Positions 11,501-18,316 of a stretch of 64,000 nt of DNA are shown in pieces; the stretch's first letter is position 1; every line of letters starts with the position of its first letter. Location of the stretch: contig JAFXSM010000030.1 of NCBI GenBank assembly GCA_017525605.1, positions 124,001-188,000 of the forward strand. Reading direction: 5' to 3'. Source of the DNA: Treponema sp. GTDB lineage: Bacteria > Spirochaetota > Spirochaetia > Treponematales > Treponemataceae. The notes under the pieces were generated by a model that ran no database searches, had not been told where the DNA came from, and worked only from the letters and a program-made list of their open reading frames with translations. The position numbers and the translations under genes were made by a program.

Positions 11501-12494
11501 TCAGTCTTATATAAAAGATTCGATGGGCAACGTCCTTGAGAATTCCACTAAGCACATCATCTCGGATTTTGCGGTGAATGCTGTGAAGCCGCTCTATGCG
11601 TTCACGTCCCCGTCGGAAGGAGAAACTGAGGAGAACTGGTTCGATTCGTTCGGCATTTACGGCGGCGGAGATGACAGGACGGATTCGACTCTCTATTCTG
11701 TCCACGATTTCACGGCAGATTCAGGAAGCTACGGAAAACTCCGCGAATCGAAGGACATTGCGCTCCACGTCTCGTTTGACGGTGACGGCTCCACGCTTGA
11801 ATTGATTCCGGACTTGAAAAGCGAGCTTGACCCGCTTTGGATAAGCTCGAACATCAACACGCAGCTCGGCGTTTCATGGCGAGTGTGGCTTCCTGAGCTT
11901 GTGACATCCGTTTCGTCTTCTTACAACGATTCTCCGCTACAAGGCGAATATCCGACGGAATCTGAGATTTCTGGTCAGTGGATTTACATTTTCCAAAACG
12001 AAGAAGCCGATTCCGACTCGCGAAACTGGAAATCGGGCGATGAAGTTCAGTTCATCTTCAAAATCGGCGACACCGAAATCGACCACGACGGCGACGGCAC
12101 GAATGTCACCTCGTTCTACGCGCTTACGATGCCGGAAAGCAGAATCAGCGCGGGAGATTTCTCTTTCCTCGACCTGTGGAGCTTCCATTTCGCCTCGATA
12201 AAAAGCCAGCGCGGCGGAGTCTCAGTCCTCAACAACGTCATCAACTCAAACGAAAAAGAAAATGTCGTCATAAAAGTCGATATGCCGTCGGACGGACTTC
12301 TGAACGTGTACGTCATGACCCTCGACGGAAACGTCATCAAGCGTTTCGCAAAAGGCAAAACCTCGTCAGGCACCCACTACTACAAATGGGACGGCACCAA
12401 CACCAACGGCAAACCCGTCGCCCGCGGATTATACTTCGTCCGTGTCAGCGGAACGGGAATAGACGAGACGCGAAAAGTCATGGTAGTTAAGTAG
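2565..12494 (+). CDS. Giant secreted Ser/Thr-rich surface protein with C-terminal FlgD-like Ig domain
   Basis: 3309 aa, by far the largest gene in the window. A signal peptide is clear (basic start, hydrophobic run SLFFFLFLFLGTF, cleavage near AFAS at ~36). Most of the protein is low-charge, rich in Ser, Thr, Gly and Asn, with short beta-strand repeats of the type seen in parallel beta-helix adhesins. A cell-wall-like motif with WTG/WLG...W..A.NW recurs near residues 38, 245, 701 and 1295. From ~2250 on there are Ig-like segments with the pattern 'YSVYDDVICIEFNMPI'. The last ~90 residues (VIKRFAKGKTSSGTHYYKWDG...GLYFVRVSG) match the FlgD Ig-like / C-terminal sorting-type fold. It is probably exported across the inner membrane and surface-exposed; the outer-membrane route is unknown. 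No autotransporter barrel is present. Binding partner unknown. Confidence 0.85.
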   Translation: MKFFEFDESKLVKTAVKYSLFFFLFLFLGTFHAFASTYLWTGSGDGTSWTDIANWSSSDGGTSYPGTDSSDVANINIQSSITLTSDITIAKLELPAIASDSYSVTISGSYTLTATTIETSRATLETTDTSLLTLDCDVTADTMIMHSGASITLNGTCNITNVVNWGNASTTLTVNGSLTSTSIDLNTSSALTLVVSSTGTVTTGTLVGAANSVVDNGTIITTSAVAANILDTSSSHAIYSDAATYVYWTGANGTDASDDDNWTLAQSSWETKTVYIGFSANNPVLSSGTLSATILKIIDGATLTIESGAIVEGISSLTVDENSEISGAGMISAGALKSEKSISASSIAVSGTSLLAGTIDTSSASSGTSQTYMGAVTLTGDLRIKSGASDVLFSGKVNAQTSAAPSLTIENTGLVTFEDSVGTDGALSEFSCGSGGITLLGTLKTASNIEITTSSDITLSNPLKTTDGDISLNANGTSGKIILNYESSNLDVVIDTDSFGSVSFDSPVVLSKNTYIEAVGGVDFNSTVDGGYTLGFTHFSPVSFNADVGSSTKIAGLDSMGPVYFASNASIKTSGTAGFYAGLVSGSPLKLTGNAIINGSNTLSDVEIDNSSFGSASSIKFEGGETQTIGTFSVKGSSGNVVTLDSTDSSVWKANFTTSPMNSSFEYAEVKNSKCETTLSLYSDSATIADGGNTTNWFTTKFYWLGKNSTSWLNAAGENWAIDEDGANLLPADSFPPYTGGTSEIIICDNAVNELDISDYTSDVVISTLTVGSSSSDSTNEKPCVVLKDGNIVCSSTDSTADLFVNHGYVKFTGSGRIKDSSAEMIMDNENGTVIYSGGATVTDFNTTDYTVADYNNLEIENAKIGSNIKAGGTFTVVSGGTLEMLAGGITNSDITNEGTIVCSGSCAFWEKITNNGTIECNRSVLIYDIDDNGIWTFGSGGTIVFADSGVDVTFDAEDSDSSNEYVLDLSNMTTDNLTFTGRSDKSKISSLTDGTRSGECIFSNVQFLSDTTFKGKTTSTSGTVALASGATIENAGSGAVSFANLEIPSGGTLTNSSSGTFSVTAMTLGGTVSLNGGDSDSYLVTVNSISKESSVTAFNIETTGYVKIGSATDANYLTIGGTSVSGGLTLTDDFTASSITIGSDNYLAGASGKTICVKSYWTDMDDTSDDNFIHNNSIVKIPSDCEDTISFSGNSKFYQLIAENLGGKTIDFMGDFSVDDTLTLTGTSPSSPLKIDGTGSITLSSSQDNGEFLEVGENVTIGVDLNDGSEASITYTAWNSFPTGAIPYGWLFNLDYYWTGDASSDWQNAGNWILQGKGGGYVASVNYPGDVSSNVSKYCKAFVLKTNPSTSSDVPRFPVLSDDIHLSSLTVGADSKLHLDSYGMELVDAFSNSGDIYLYGTQLSSAAPTIVMPTSASTSAVTENGTWRFFGGSTGTGTVCNIENHSFKNVVIEGSGKLGAELECEKLTFEKDSATSLGVTLTASDDSVVKADSVELDLDSSSLAAKIDVQKTLSIQPSSASVCNVSGKGTFLVAGGTGGELATLNATIALDTTDGKFESTCETLNLRSSSAISVTAAEIKLANKKVTINKQSTFNALTTLGDGTNAFTLSGDDGSEYAIDFKGDVVLSSATSINAKPTFGSDSSNSVTGNSTSINFSVSGECVFNAASVTTGGSQTYSGTVQSANDFLFKSGSSSISFASPLTASAAVTFNVASTKTVSFGASADFSQTDKAEYFTVESGTVNVGIGKFDAGILRTESGTSFVQSGINTSDGTSAGSENIQSVYGIENEGSCAWDSTEKGGTLSLSGSVTGTNAANVAFNKKNVTIRADGTFSGIFYDLNIPSGRSVTNGSGIVVRRNLTVAGTYTHNGQTLTLGGIAVGAKTYSSETGTIRDSSSSLFGDVVVNALGNSIASKTFASDFGASTIDFDSTNPIEKLIFGGSSVSSVIFGISSSYSVPSLTKVILASETACVSGTNTITFESPIDSDSASSSNFGMQIGNSSNETSVVFSGIVGGTTEVGKIEAFGDAQVNADVHSADEITMHKTVTFDSGCANFVSAGNQYFYGDVSGNSAVAIEASSSTSKIEFFFVNYAASSSQTLSADGGIFIYLDDSKTWSGDFTFESPLAIFGPSYSADDPRYSGSDTRFEMFLHGSYTPSGTSATLSGGSFTCDSDFYVNGADLSGISIALCDNSSSSPVFNSTSSATSTQWGKPYAVAFNCALGNVSVSGSYLAAAENAQNCTDSSGNTNVNFDVPKIVSAYSVYDDVICIEFNMPIENSNDEIRKTVKTLSSSSVENGGIWYSGKSLRIGSDVYTDADCTSLLASDTDLVGTSGGNPKIYIKTSAEKWNTDATASSSGFSESTDRSGIPHSVTTDLSMSEGMFYAAEGHTMSRNYGTNLEKDSSASYSSAESYNDTEDHCKAVLVGVGIGQELHSDGTEQEFFDSHNFIEFVYSEPVDIGDLPHDAGDVNVQTSSSFASAASHGGAIVNGTSGFTVTGFAGIENGKVSAGIKTSDGNGGWSGAIDEAKPHALYRKFSLTAGEESTVQQCRIRLSVAGYVDEANPIDGYNNYLGYIESAVSPSGNITRLSNDFITDLAVDVDGNALKNGTDGVSTSVHPLPALVVNGMPDASSSVSFESSDSTLYSSWDVSAPVFALYVDGSENLFSDSDSDSKMYEIIGMTNSRSATYLYNVELHLHDNARSVYSDSGFSWLTRTGWQESGTTVVTAPEYSGGSRMFVTQSNVSSANATSGGIRKSSLDGASSAFTYKSVVGTAISEEKSFNTTGISQSVLRNLFFEEGDASATTKDDGSYIAIPLCTEDQNGHLSLRTKFIVYYKPGTADDPKSFITDLAGNRLVMTDDGSDMKTMQSVDIAPPNFTLTLAPIGHDKIDMVFSKEIYFGGKSLATLKEEGGLDSAMESIRQNMKISGNADFTIEKLEFGGSSGDYTEFIATLDREVSLDDIPGTYIELDNSDIAEISGYQSYIKDSMGNVLENSTKHIISDFAVNAVKPLYAFTSPSEGETEENWFDSFGIYGGGDDRTDSTLYSVHDFTADSGSYGKLRESKDIALHVSFDGDGSTLELIPDLKSELDPLWISSNINTQLGVSWRVWLPELVTSVSSSYNDSPLQGEYPTESEISGQWIYIFQNEEADSDSRNWKSGDEVQFIFKIGDTEIDHDGDGTNVTSFYALTMPESRISAGDFSFLDLWSFHFASIKSQRGGVSVLNNVINSNEKENVVIKVDMPSDGLLNVYVMTLDGNVIKRFAKGKTSSGTHYYKWDGTNTNGKPVARGLYFVRVSGTGIDETRKVMVVK

Positions 12495-12610
12495 CGGTTG
12501 CCGATGTGCGACTGTGTTCTAATCTTTGTGCAGTGGATGCAACCGTTCACGGCACGAGCTGACGCTCGTACCTTTCTTTATGTAGAGTGTCGAAACCTAC
12601 AAATGAAAGA

Positions 12611-12712
12611 TGGAAACAAGCGGAGGCGAGGTTCCACCCTCAAAAACACTCAGCCACCGCGTAGCGGTACTGCCGTTTTTGAGGGTGGGTTCTCGCCGGG
12701 AGCTTGTTTCCA
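12611..12712. repeat. Long imperfect hairpin, MITE-like element or structured RNA
   Basis: A 102-nt region folds on itself with four stacked stems: TGGAAACAAGC (12611-12621) with GCTTGTTTCCA (12702-12712), GGCGAG (12625-12630) with CTCGCC (12692-12697), CCACCCTCAAAAAC (12634-12647) with GTTTTTGAGGGTGG (12675-12688), and ACCGC/GCGGT around 12656-12668. Thirty-six base pairs are perfect. No T-run follows, so it is not a simple terminator. It sits in the 294-nt spacer between the giant gene and the PilZ gene. A smaller hairpin (ACGAG 12554-12558 / CTCGT 12565-12569) lies just before it. Confidence 0.6.
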
Positions 12713-12788
12713 ATATTTACAATTAGCATTAATTCGACATTTTCAAACTGTGGCGGAATCTTCTGGAATCTGTCATAATCTATCGGTT

Positions 12789-13259
12789 ATGCATGAGCTA
12801 AGAAAAAATTCACGGTTCAAAGATTTCGGAAAATTCGAATGCAGGCAAATTTCTCTCATTCCGGGCGTGCTCAGCAACATAAGCATAAGCGGAATGAAAG
12901 TCACGTTCGATTCTCTCGACAGCTTTGACATGAATATTTATTACGAAACTTCGATTCGTCTTGCAAAGCGCAGCGGGGACCCGATAAAGCTCCTCGTTCT
13001 TCCTGTATGGAGATTTGACGGAAGAACAGGCGGTTCTTCTTCTGTTCAGATTGGTTTTGAAATCCAGCATTCTCTTGAGTACGACAAGCTTTCTTCATAC
13101 ATCGACGAGCTTTCGAAGAGCGACGAAGTTGAGGAAGACGAAGAAGAACAGAACAAAACAGTCGATGTCGATATAACGGTGCAGTTTTCGGACGACGAGA
13201 GCGGCAGTCAGCCAGACGATTATCTTTTGCAGGAAGAGTGCGAATGTCAATTTCTGTGA
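12789..13259 (+). CDS. PilZ domain protein, c-di-GMP receptor candidate
   Basis: 156 aa. Both c-di-GMP-binding motifs of PilZ are intact: RxxxR as R5-KNS-R9 and (D/N)xSxxG as N30-ISIS-G35. The domain spans ~1-110; an acidic tail follows (SKSDEVEEDEEEQ). Small single-domain PilZ proteins act as cytoplasmic effectors of c-di-GMP. The ATG at 12789 is chosen because the RxxxR motif begins four residues later; the frame is open further upstream but runs through the hairpin element. A CATAAT box lies 9 nt before the ATG and no Shine-Dalgarno is visible. It overlaps the next gene by 16 nt, indicating co-translation with the methyltransferase. The EAL protein at 56642 could act on the same second messenger. 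Confidence 0.85.
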   Translation: MHELRKNSRFKDFGKFECRQISLIPGVLSNISISGMKVTFDSLDSFDMNIYYETSIRLAKRSGDPIKLLVLPVWRFDGRTGGSSSVQIGFEIQHSLEYDKLSSYIDELSKSDEVEEDEEEQNKTVDVDITVQFSDDESGSQPDDYLLQEECECQFL

Positions 13260-14278
13260 AAAAATTACCCGGAAAGGCGTTCCTTGCTTTTCCAGAAATG
13301 AGGAACATGCTCGTTTCGGAGCTTGTCAACAGATTCCATTATGGAAAATTTTCAGATTCAGCCACAATCGAGGGAAGGACTTTTGTAGAGAAAAATGCGG
13401 TCTGGTACGGAGATTTGCTTTATTGCCCGGATTTCGACGAGGTTGTCGATTCTTCCCTAAAAGATTCCGTTCCGTATTGGGCGAGCACGACTCTTCTTTC
13501 TCCGCTTGAAATCTCTTTCGACTCGATTGGCGAAGCCGCAAAGTCGCTCAAGGAAATTCAGCGTAACTGGGCACCGTATCAGTATCAGTTTTTCAGGCGC
13601 GCATCTCTCGTTCAGGATAAGCTTCCGCACATAAATCTCAAGGTCAGGAAATTCCCGTGCGAAATTCCGAACAGTGCGATGGGGCTTTACACTCTGACAG
13701 GCGAAAAGACGATGATTGCAAGCGCGGTCACTTCAAGCCCGCTCCCTGCAGGAAGAATCCAGTTCGAAGAAGACCACGAGAATCCGCCGAGCCGTGCCTA
13801 TCTGAAAATCCAGGAGTCGCTTACGCTCGCGCACACTTTCTTCGGCGTTGATTTGCCGAAAGAGGGCGACAAATGCTTTGAGGCAGGCGCGTGCCCTGGC
13901 GGCTGGACATACGTTCTTCGCCTGCTCGGTGCGGACGTGTTCGCAGTTGACCGTGCGGAGCTTGCACCGTCGCTGATGAGCGACAGCCACGTCAAATTCC
14001 TCGCCCACGACGCATTCACGCTCACCCCGGAATACATCGAAGAAAACTTCGGCAAACTCGACTGGCTCTTCTCCAACGTAATCTGCTACCCGGAGCGTCT
14101 CCTTGAGTGGATAAAAATGTGGCTCGATTCAGGAAAAGTGAAGAACATCATCTGCACGATAAAAATGCAGGGCGAAATCAACTGGGAACTGATATCCGAA
14201 TTCGAATCAATTCCAAATTCGCGCATCGTCCACTTGAACTACAACAAACACGAACTGACGATAATGATTATTAGATAG
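13244..14278 (+). CDS. RlmM/FtsJ-like SAM-dependent rRNA 2'-O-methyltransferase
   Basis: 344 aa. The C-terminal half is a Rossmann methyltransferase: motif I reads CFEAGACPGGWTYVL, followed by VFAVDRAEL and a substrate Lys in IICTIKMQG. This order matches the RlmM family (23S rRNA ribose methylation), whose N-terminal half is a THUMP-like RNA-binding domain. At the position where RlmM has a catalytic Asp after the fourth strand, this protein reads LFSNVICYP with Asn, so activity may differ. The ATG at 13244 is preferred because AGGAAGAG lies 7 nt upstream; a GTG at 13238 is an alternative. The gene overlaps the PilZ gene and ends just before a strong terminator. Confidence 0.75.
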   Translation: MSISVKKLPGKAFLAFPEMRNMLVSELVNRFHYGKFSDSATIEGRTFVEKNAVWYGDLLYCPDFDEVVDSSLKDSVPYWASTTLLSPLEISFDSIGEAAKSLKEIQRNWAPYQYQFFRRASLVQDKLPHINLKVRKFPCEIPNSAMGLYTLTGEKTMIASAVTSSPLPAGRIQFEEDHENPPSRAYLKIQESLTLAHTFFGVDLPKEGDKCFEAGACPGGWTYVLRLLGADVFAVDRAELAPSLMSDSHVKFLAHDAFTLTPEYIEENFGKLDWLFSNVICYPERLLEWIKMWLDSGKVKNIICTIKMQGEINWELISEFESIPNSRIVHLNYNKHELTIMIIR

Positions 14279-14280
14279 AA

Positions 14281-14318
14281 AAAAGAAGGCGCATATATTA
14301 ATATGCGCCTTCTTTTTT
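14281..14318. terminator. Bidirectional terminator
   Basis: Near-perfect stem of about 16 bp (AAAAGAAGGCGCATAT with ATATGCGCCTTCTTTT) with T-runs on both strands. It separates the convergent methyltransferase (plus) and cstA (minus) genes. Confidence 0.9.
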
Positions 14319-14339
14319 AGTTAGCGTTATTTGTAAAAA

Positions 14340-15860
14340 CTACTTGCGGCCGATTACCGTTTTCTTCTGCCTTTCAAGGCTCGCTTCCGGGTTTCTGTAC
14401 GCGGTGAACAGGAAAATCGCGAGGCATACGACTGCCGCGATTATTCCGACTGCGTACGAGATTGTCAGGCCGCTTGCGCCTTTTGCTCCGAGGTTGAAAC
14501 ATTCAGGCGCGTACATCAGATATGTGATTGAGACTGCCGACATGAACGTTGCAGGGGCTGCCGCAATCCAGCAGCGGTTTTTGTTCTCGTAGTTCGTGGC
14601 GAGATAGACCGCGCCTGCCCAGAGGACAATCATCGCGAGCGTCTGGTTCGACCAAGAGAAGTATCTCCAGACGACGTTGTAGTTGATGAACGAAATCGCA
14701 TAGCCCACAAGAAGAAGCGGAACTGCGGCTCCGAGCCTGACTTTGATTTTCTTTTCGTCGAGCTTGAACCAGTCGAAGATTGTCATTCTTGCGCTTCGGA
14801 ATGCTGTGTCGCCTGAAGTAATCGGGCAGACGATTACGCCGAGAAGCGCGATTGGTCCGCCGACTTTTCCGAGAAGCGCGACGCACATATCGTAGACGGA
14901 ATTTGAGTTTCCGCCGCCGATTGCTTTGAGGGCTGCAAGTCCAGTTCCGTCTCCGTCCTTGTTCCAGAAGAACGCGACAGCCGCGCTCGCCCAAATCAAT
15001 GCGATGATTCCCTCAGCGACCATTGCTCCGTAGAAAATCTTTCTTCCTTCTTTTTCGCTCTTGATGCAGCGCGATACAATCGGCGACTGCGTTGCATGGA
15101 AGCCTGAGATTGCGCCGCATGCGACCGTGATGAACATCAGCGGCCATATCGGGCGGACTCCAACGACGTTTCCAGCATCATCGACAGTTCCAGGGAAGAG
15201 ATTCTTCAGCGTCATTTCCATCATCGGGCGTTCGCCAGAGTGCATTATCGTTCCGATGATGATTCCGAATGCCATGAGGATGAGAAGAATTCCGAAAAGC
15301 GGATAGACTTTTCCGATGATTTTGTCGATTGGAAGAAGCGTTGCAAGGAAGTAGTAGCAGAGAATTATTACTGTCCAGACCCTGACATTGAGCCAATCTG
15401 GAGTGAGCCGCGCGAGAAGACCTGCAGGTCCTACCATGAATACGACTCCGACAAGCACAAGAAGGATGACCGAGAACACACGCATCACGTTGTGCATCAC
15501 AGGTCCAAGATATTTTCCGGTGACTTCCGAAATCGAGGCTCCGTCATTCCTCTCCGAAAGCATTCCGGCCATGAAATCGTGGACGGCACCAGCAAGAAGA
15601 GTGCCCGCCACAATCCAGATGTAAACGCTCGGTCCCCACATCGCGCCCGAAATCGCGCCGAAAATCGGTCCGAGTCCCGCAATGTTCAAAAGCTGGATAA
15701 GAAATGCTTTTGCCGTCGAAATCGGAACGTAGTCAACTCCGTCCGGGTTCGCGATTGCTGGTGTCGGATTGTCTGTCGGCTTGAAAATCCGTTCGACGAT
15801 TGAACCGTAAATGATATAGCCACCTATCAGGATGGCCAAAGCAACAAAGAACGTTACCAT
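14340..15860 (-). CDS. cstA: Carbon starvation protein CstA family permease
   Basis: 506 aa with about 14 hydrophobic segments. The CstA family pattern is clear: GYIIYGSIVERIF at the start, then VPISTAKAFLIQLLNIAGLGPIFGAISGAMWGP and the conserved GAVHDFMAGMLSER..G.SI. CstA/BtsT/YjiY proteins are inner-membrane peptide or pyruvate importers induced on carbon limitation. The family varies in length; about 500 aa is the short form common in anaerobes. The start at 15860 is fixed by a perfect AGGAGG 8 nt upstream. A good sigma-70 promoter lies ~60 nt upstream (15949-15921). No LytTR sensor system, which controls BtsT/YjiY elsewhere, is adjacent. Confidence 0.9.
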   Translation of the reverse strand: MVTFFVALAILIGGYIIYGSIVERIFKPTDNPTPAIANPDGVDYVPISTAKAFLIQLLNIAGLGPIFGAISGAMWGPSVYIWIVAGTLLAGAVHDFMAGMLSERNDGASISEVTGKYLGPVMHNVMRVFSVILLVLVGVVFMVGPAGLLARLTPDWLNVRVWTVIILCYYFLATLLPIDKIIGKVYPLFGILLILMAFGIIIGTIMHSGERPMMEMTLKNLFPGTVDDAGNVVGVRPIWPLMFITVACGAISGFHATQSPIVSRCIKSEKEGRKIFYGAMVAEGIIALIWASAAVAFFWNKDGDGTGLAALKAIGGGNSNSVYDMCVALLGKVGGPIALLGVIVCPITSGDTAFRSARMTIFDWFKLDEKKIKVRLGAAVPLLLVGYAISFINYNVVWRYFSWSNQTLAMIVLWAGAVYLATNYENKNRCWIAAAPATFMSAVSITYLMYAPECFNLGAKGASGLTISYAVGIIAAVVCLAIFLFTAYRNPEASLERQKKTVIGRK

Positions 15861-15920
15861 AAAACCTCCTAAAGTCTGGATGGGAAAAACTTTTTTTCTC
15901 AAGCGGCTTGTTTTTCTTCC

Positions 15921-15949
15921 ATTGTAAAATCGCAAATATCAGTTGTCAA
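15921..15949 (-). promoter_or_regulatory. Promoter of cstA
   Basis: On the minus strand TTGACA (15949-15944), a 17-nt spacer and TACAAT (15926-15921). Predicted start near 15914, giving a leader of about 54 nt before the cstA ATG. Confidence 0.7.
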
Positions 15950-15961
15950 AAAAATTCCGTC

Positions 15962-15973
15962 TACAACGTTGTA
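15962..15973. promoter_or_regulatory. Perfect 12-bp palindrome TACAACGTTGTA, candidate operator
   Basis: The palindrome is centred about 54 nt upstream of the predicted cstA start. The related core AACGTTGC occurs twice as a direct repeat at 16067-16074 and 16076-16083, just before the receptor promoter on the other side. The ACGT-centred pattern is reminiscent of LacI-family sites, but no regulator is identified. The 15861-16164 gap holds these sites and the two promoters and no gene. Confidence 0.35.
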
Positions 15974-16093
15974 AATAATGTTTTTGCATTTCTCCGTCTT
16001 AAATACCGCTGAAAATACGCTTTGAAGAGTGTTAAAAACCTTGAAAAATAATGAAAATCGTAGAAAAACGTTGCAAACGTTGCGTTTTTTTAC

Positions 16094-16122
16094 TTTACAA
16101 AGCAAAAACAGATAATTAAAAT
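16094..16122 (+). promoter_or_regulatory. Promoter of chemoreceptor gene
   Basis: TTTACA (16094-16099), 17-nt spacer, TAAAAT (16117-16122). Predicted start near 16129, 36 nt before the ATG at 16165. The AACGTTGC direct repeat ends 10 nt upstream of the -35. Confidence 0.55.
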
Positions 16123-16164
16123 CTTTTTCTCATTCAAATTTCATGGAGATTTTGGAGATTCCAA

Positions 16165-18273
16165 ATGGCAAAGGAAAAAAAAGAACTTGACAGATTTGAC
16201 ACCAAGTCCAGAAGAAATATGCCGATTGTTGTGAAGCTTCTGAGCGTCATAATCGCATCCGTTATCGTGAGCGTCGTCGGTGTCGCTCTTCTTGAACTTG
16301 TTATTTTTTCGTCAGGCGTTAGGCAGTCAACTGACGACGACCTTGAAAAATTCTCAGTCGGCCTTGAGATGAAACTGGACGATTGGCGGAAAACTCTTGA
16401 AGCCGACGTTTCTCTTTTGGCAAAGCGGTCTGACGTTTCCGAGAACACTTCTGAAAAATCAGTTGCGAATCTTACTTCGATATTGAATTGGGAGACTGGA
16501 ACTCTCGATGTCGATGTCCTCGCAATCACTGACGAAAAAGGCTCTGTCCTTGTCGGAAGGGGCATTGCTTCTGGAAAAAGCCTTGTATCGATAAGCTCTG
16601 TTCAAAGCTCGTTGCGCGGCGCGGCAGGATATTCTTTCGCGCGTGTCGGCGATATCGGGTATTCTCTCATCGCTGCGACCCCGGTTCGCCATTCAGATTC
16701 CGTCGTGGGCTGCGTCATTGCCGCATATTCGCTTTCGGACGGCAGGTTCGTGAGTGAGGCAAGCTATGCGTATGCTTCGCACTGCACCGTGTTCGAAGGC
16801 TCAAAGCGCGTAGCGACGACTCTCGGCGAAAGTTTCGTCGGAACTACGCAGAGCGATGACAAACTTGTGAATGCCGTTCTCAAAAAAGGATACGAGTACC
16901 ACGGAAACAACACGATAAACGACGAGGAATACATGTCTGTCTCATTTCCGCTCGTGTCGAGCAATGGGGAAATCACCGGAATGCTCTTCATCGCGAGAAG
17001 CACAGAACTCGTCAATGCAATCAGAAACCACACTTTGGTCATCGTGATTCCGTTTGCGGTGATTCTGATAATCGTTCTTTCCCTTGCCTGCCAGAGATTC
17101 GTCAGCTGGCTCATGTGGAGAATCTACAACGTCACGAATTTCTTGAAGGAGCTTTCGAGTGGGGATGCGGATTTGACGAAAAGATGCAAGCTTTTCATCC
17201 GCGACGAAATCGGCGATTTGATAATTCAGTTCGACTTCTTCCTGGACAAATTGCAGGGAATAATGCAGGAAGTGAAATCGACGAAAGTGGAGCTTGGCGA
17301 GTCGGGCGTGGAGCTTTCGGACGGAACAGAGGAAACTGCAAGCGCAATCACACAGATTATTTCGAACATCGACGGAATCCACAGGCAGATTATCTTTCAG
17401 GGCGACAGCGTGAGCAAAACTGCCGTTGCCGTCACTCAGATTTCAGGAAACATCTCGAACCTCGACAAACTTGTTGAGAATCAGGCGGCGGGCGTAACGG
17501 AAGCTTCTGCGGCTGTCGAGGAAATGATTGGCAACATTTCGTCAGTCACAAATTCCGTCGGAAAAATGGCGGAATCGTTCGGCTCTCTCAATTCGAACGT
17601 GCAGATTGGATTCGAGAAGCAGCGCGACGTGAACGACAAAATCCAGCAGATTGAGATGCAGTCCGCGATGCTTGAGGAAGCGAACCACATCATCGCGAAC
17701 ATTGCGGAGCAGACGAACCTACTTGCGATGAATGCCGCGATCGAGGCGGCACATGCGGGCGAGGCGGGAAAAGGCTTCTCCGTGGTTGCGGACGAAATCA
17801 GAAAGCTTTCCGAGACTTCCGCATACCATTCAAGCGCAATCGGAACGCGTCTTTCCACAATCAGGAATTCGATTGCCGATGTCGTAAATTCTTCTAACGA
17901 GGCGAGCGAGGCATTCAGCGCGGTTTCCGACCACATCCGAAAAACAGACGAGCTTGTCCTTCAGATTAAATGCGCGATGGACGAGCAGAACGAAGGCTCA
18001 AAGCAGATTGGGGACTCGCTCAGGATAATGAATTCGAGCACTCAGGAAGTCCACATGGCCGCAAAGGAGATGTCGCTACAGAACGAGCATATTCTTGCCG
18101 AGATGAACAATTTGCAGGACGCCACGATGAAAATCCAGTCGAACATGGACGAGATGGCAGTCGGCGCGAAACAGATTAACGAGACCGGCTCTTCGTTGGC
18201 GTTGGTTTCGGGAAACGTTCAGTATTCGATTACGAAAATCGGAGACCAGATTGACAGGTTCAAGACTGAATAG
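16165..18273 (+). CDS. Methyl-accepting chemotaxis protein (membrane receptor)
   Basis: 702 aa. Residues 22-48 are a first membrane segment, ~49-289 an extracytoplasmic sensor of Cache type, 290-312 a second membrane segment ([17 protein letters not shown]), then a HAMP region ([16 protein letters not shown]). The signalling hairpin tip reads [20 protein letters not shown], the canonical CheA/CheW contact sequence, followed by [14 protein letters not shown]. The receptor therefore should work with the cell's ordinary CheA-CheW arrays. It differs clearly from the divergent receptor at 32978. GGAG lies 9 nt before the start. The ligand cannot be read from sequence; the next gene encodes a solute-binding lipoprotein, 43 nt downstream, which may be its partner. 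Confidence 0.92.
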   Translation: MAKEKKELDRFDTKSRRNMPIVVKLLSVIIASVIVSVVGVALLELVIFSSGVRQSTDDDLEKFSVGLEMKLDDWRKTLEADVSLLAKRSDVSENTSEKSVANLTSILNWETGTLDVDVLAITDEKGSVLVGRGIASGKSLVSISSVQSSLRGAAGYSFARVGDIGYSLIAATPVRHSDSVVGCVIAAYSLSDGRFVSEASYAYASHCTVFEGSKRVATTLGESFVGTTQSDDKLVNAVLKKGYEYHGNNTINDEEYMSVSFPLVSSNGEITGMLFIARSTELVNAIRNHTLVIVIPFAVILIIVLSLACQRFVSWLMWRIYNVTNFLKELSSGDADLTKRCKLFIRDEIGDLIIQFDFFLDKLQGIMQEVKSTKVELGESGVELSDGTEETASAITQIISNIDGIHRQIIFQGDSVSKTAVAVTQISGNISNLDKLVENQAAGVTEASAAVEEMIGNISSVTNSVGKMAESFGSLNSNVQIGFEKQRDVNDKIQQIEMQSAMLEEANHIIANIAEQTNLLAMNAAIEAAHAGEAGKGFSVVADEIRKLSETSAYHSSAIGTRLSTIRNSIADVVNSSNEASEAFSAVSDHIRKTDELVLQIKCAMDEQNEGSKQIGDSLRIMNSSTQEVHMAAKEMSLQNEHILAEMNNLQDATMKIQSNMDEMAVGAKQINETGSSLALVSGNVQYSITKIGDQIDRFKTE

Positions 18274-18316
18274 AATTTGAGTTTTTCAGAATCGATTTTT
18301 GCGTTATGAGGATTTT

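Noticed and set aside
2565-12494. Autotransporter (type V) assignment for the giant protein
   Set aside because: The C-terminus is a FlgD/Ig-like domain and not a membrane barrel.
12498-12788. An N-terminal extension of the PilZ gene to 12498
   Set aside because: It would run through the hairpin element, has no ribosome site and no homologous content; the PilZ motif starts right after the ATG at 12789.
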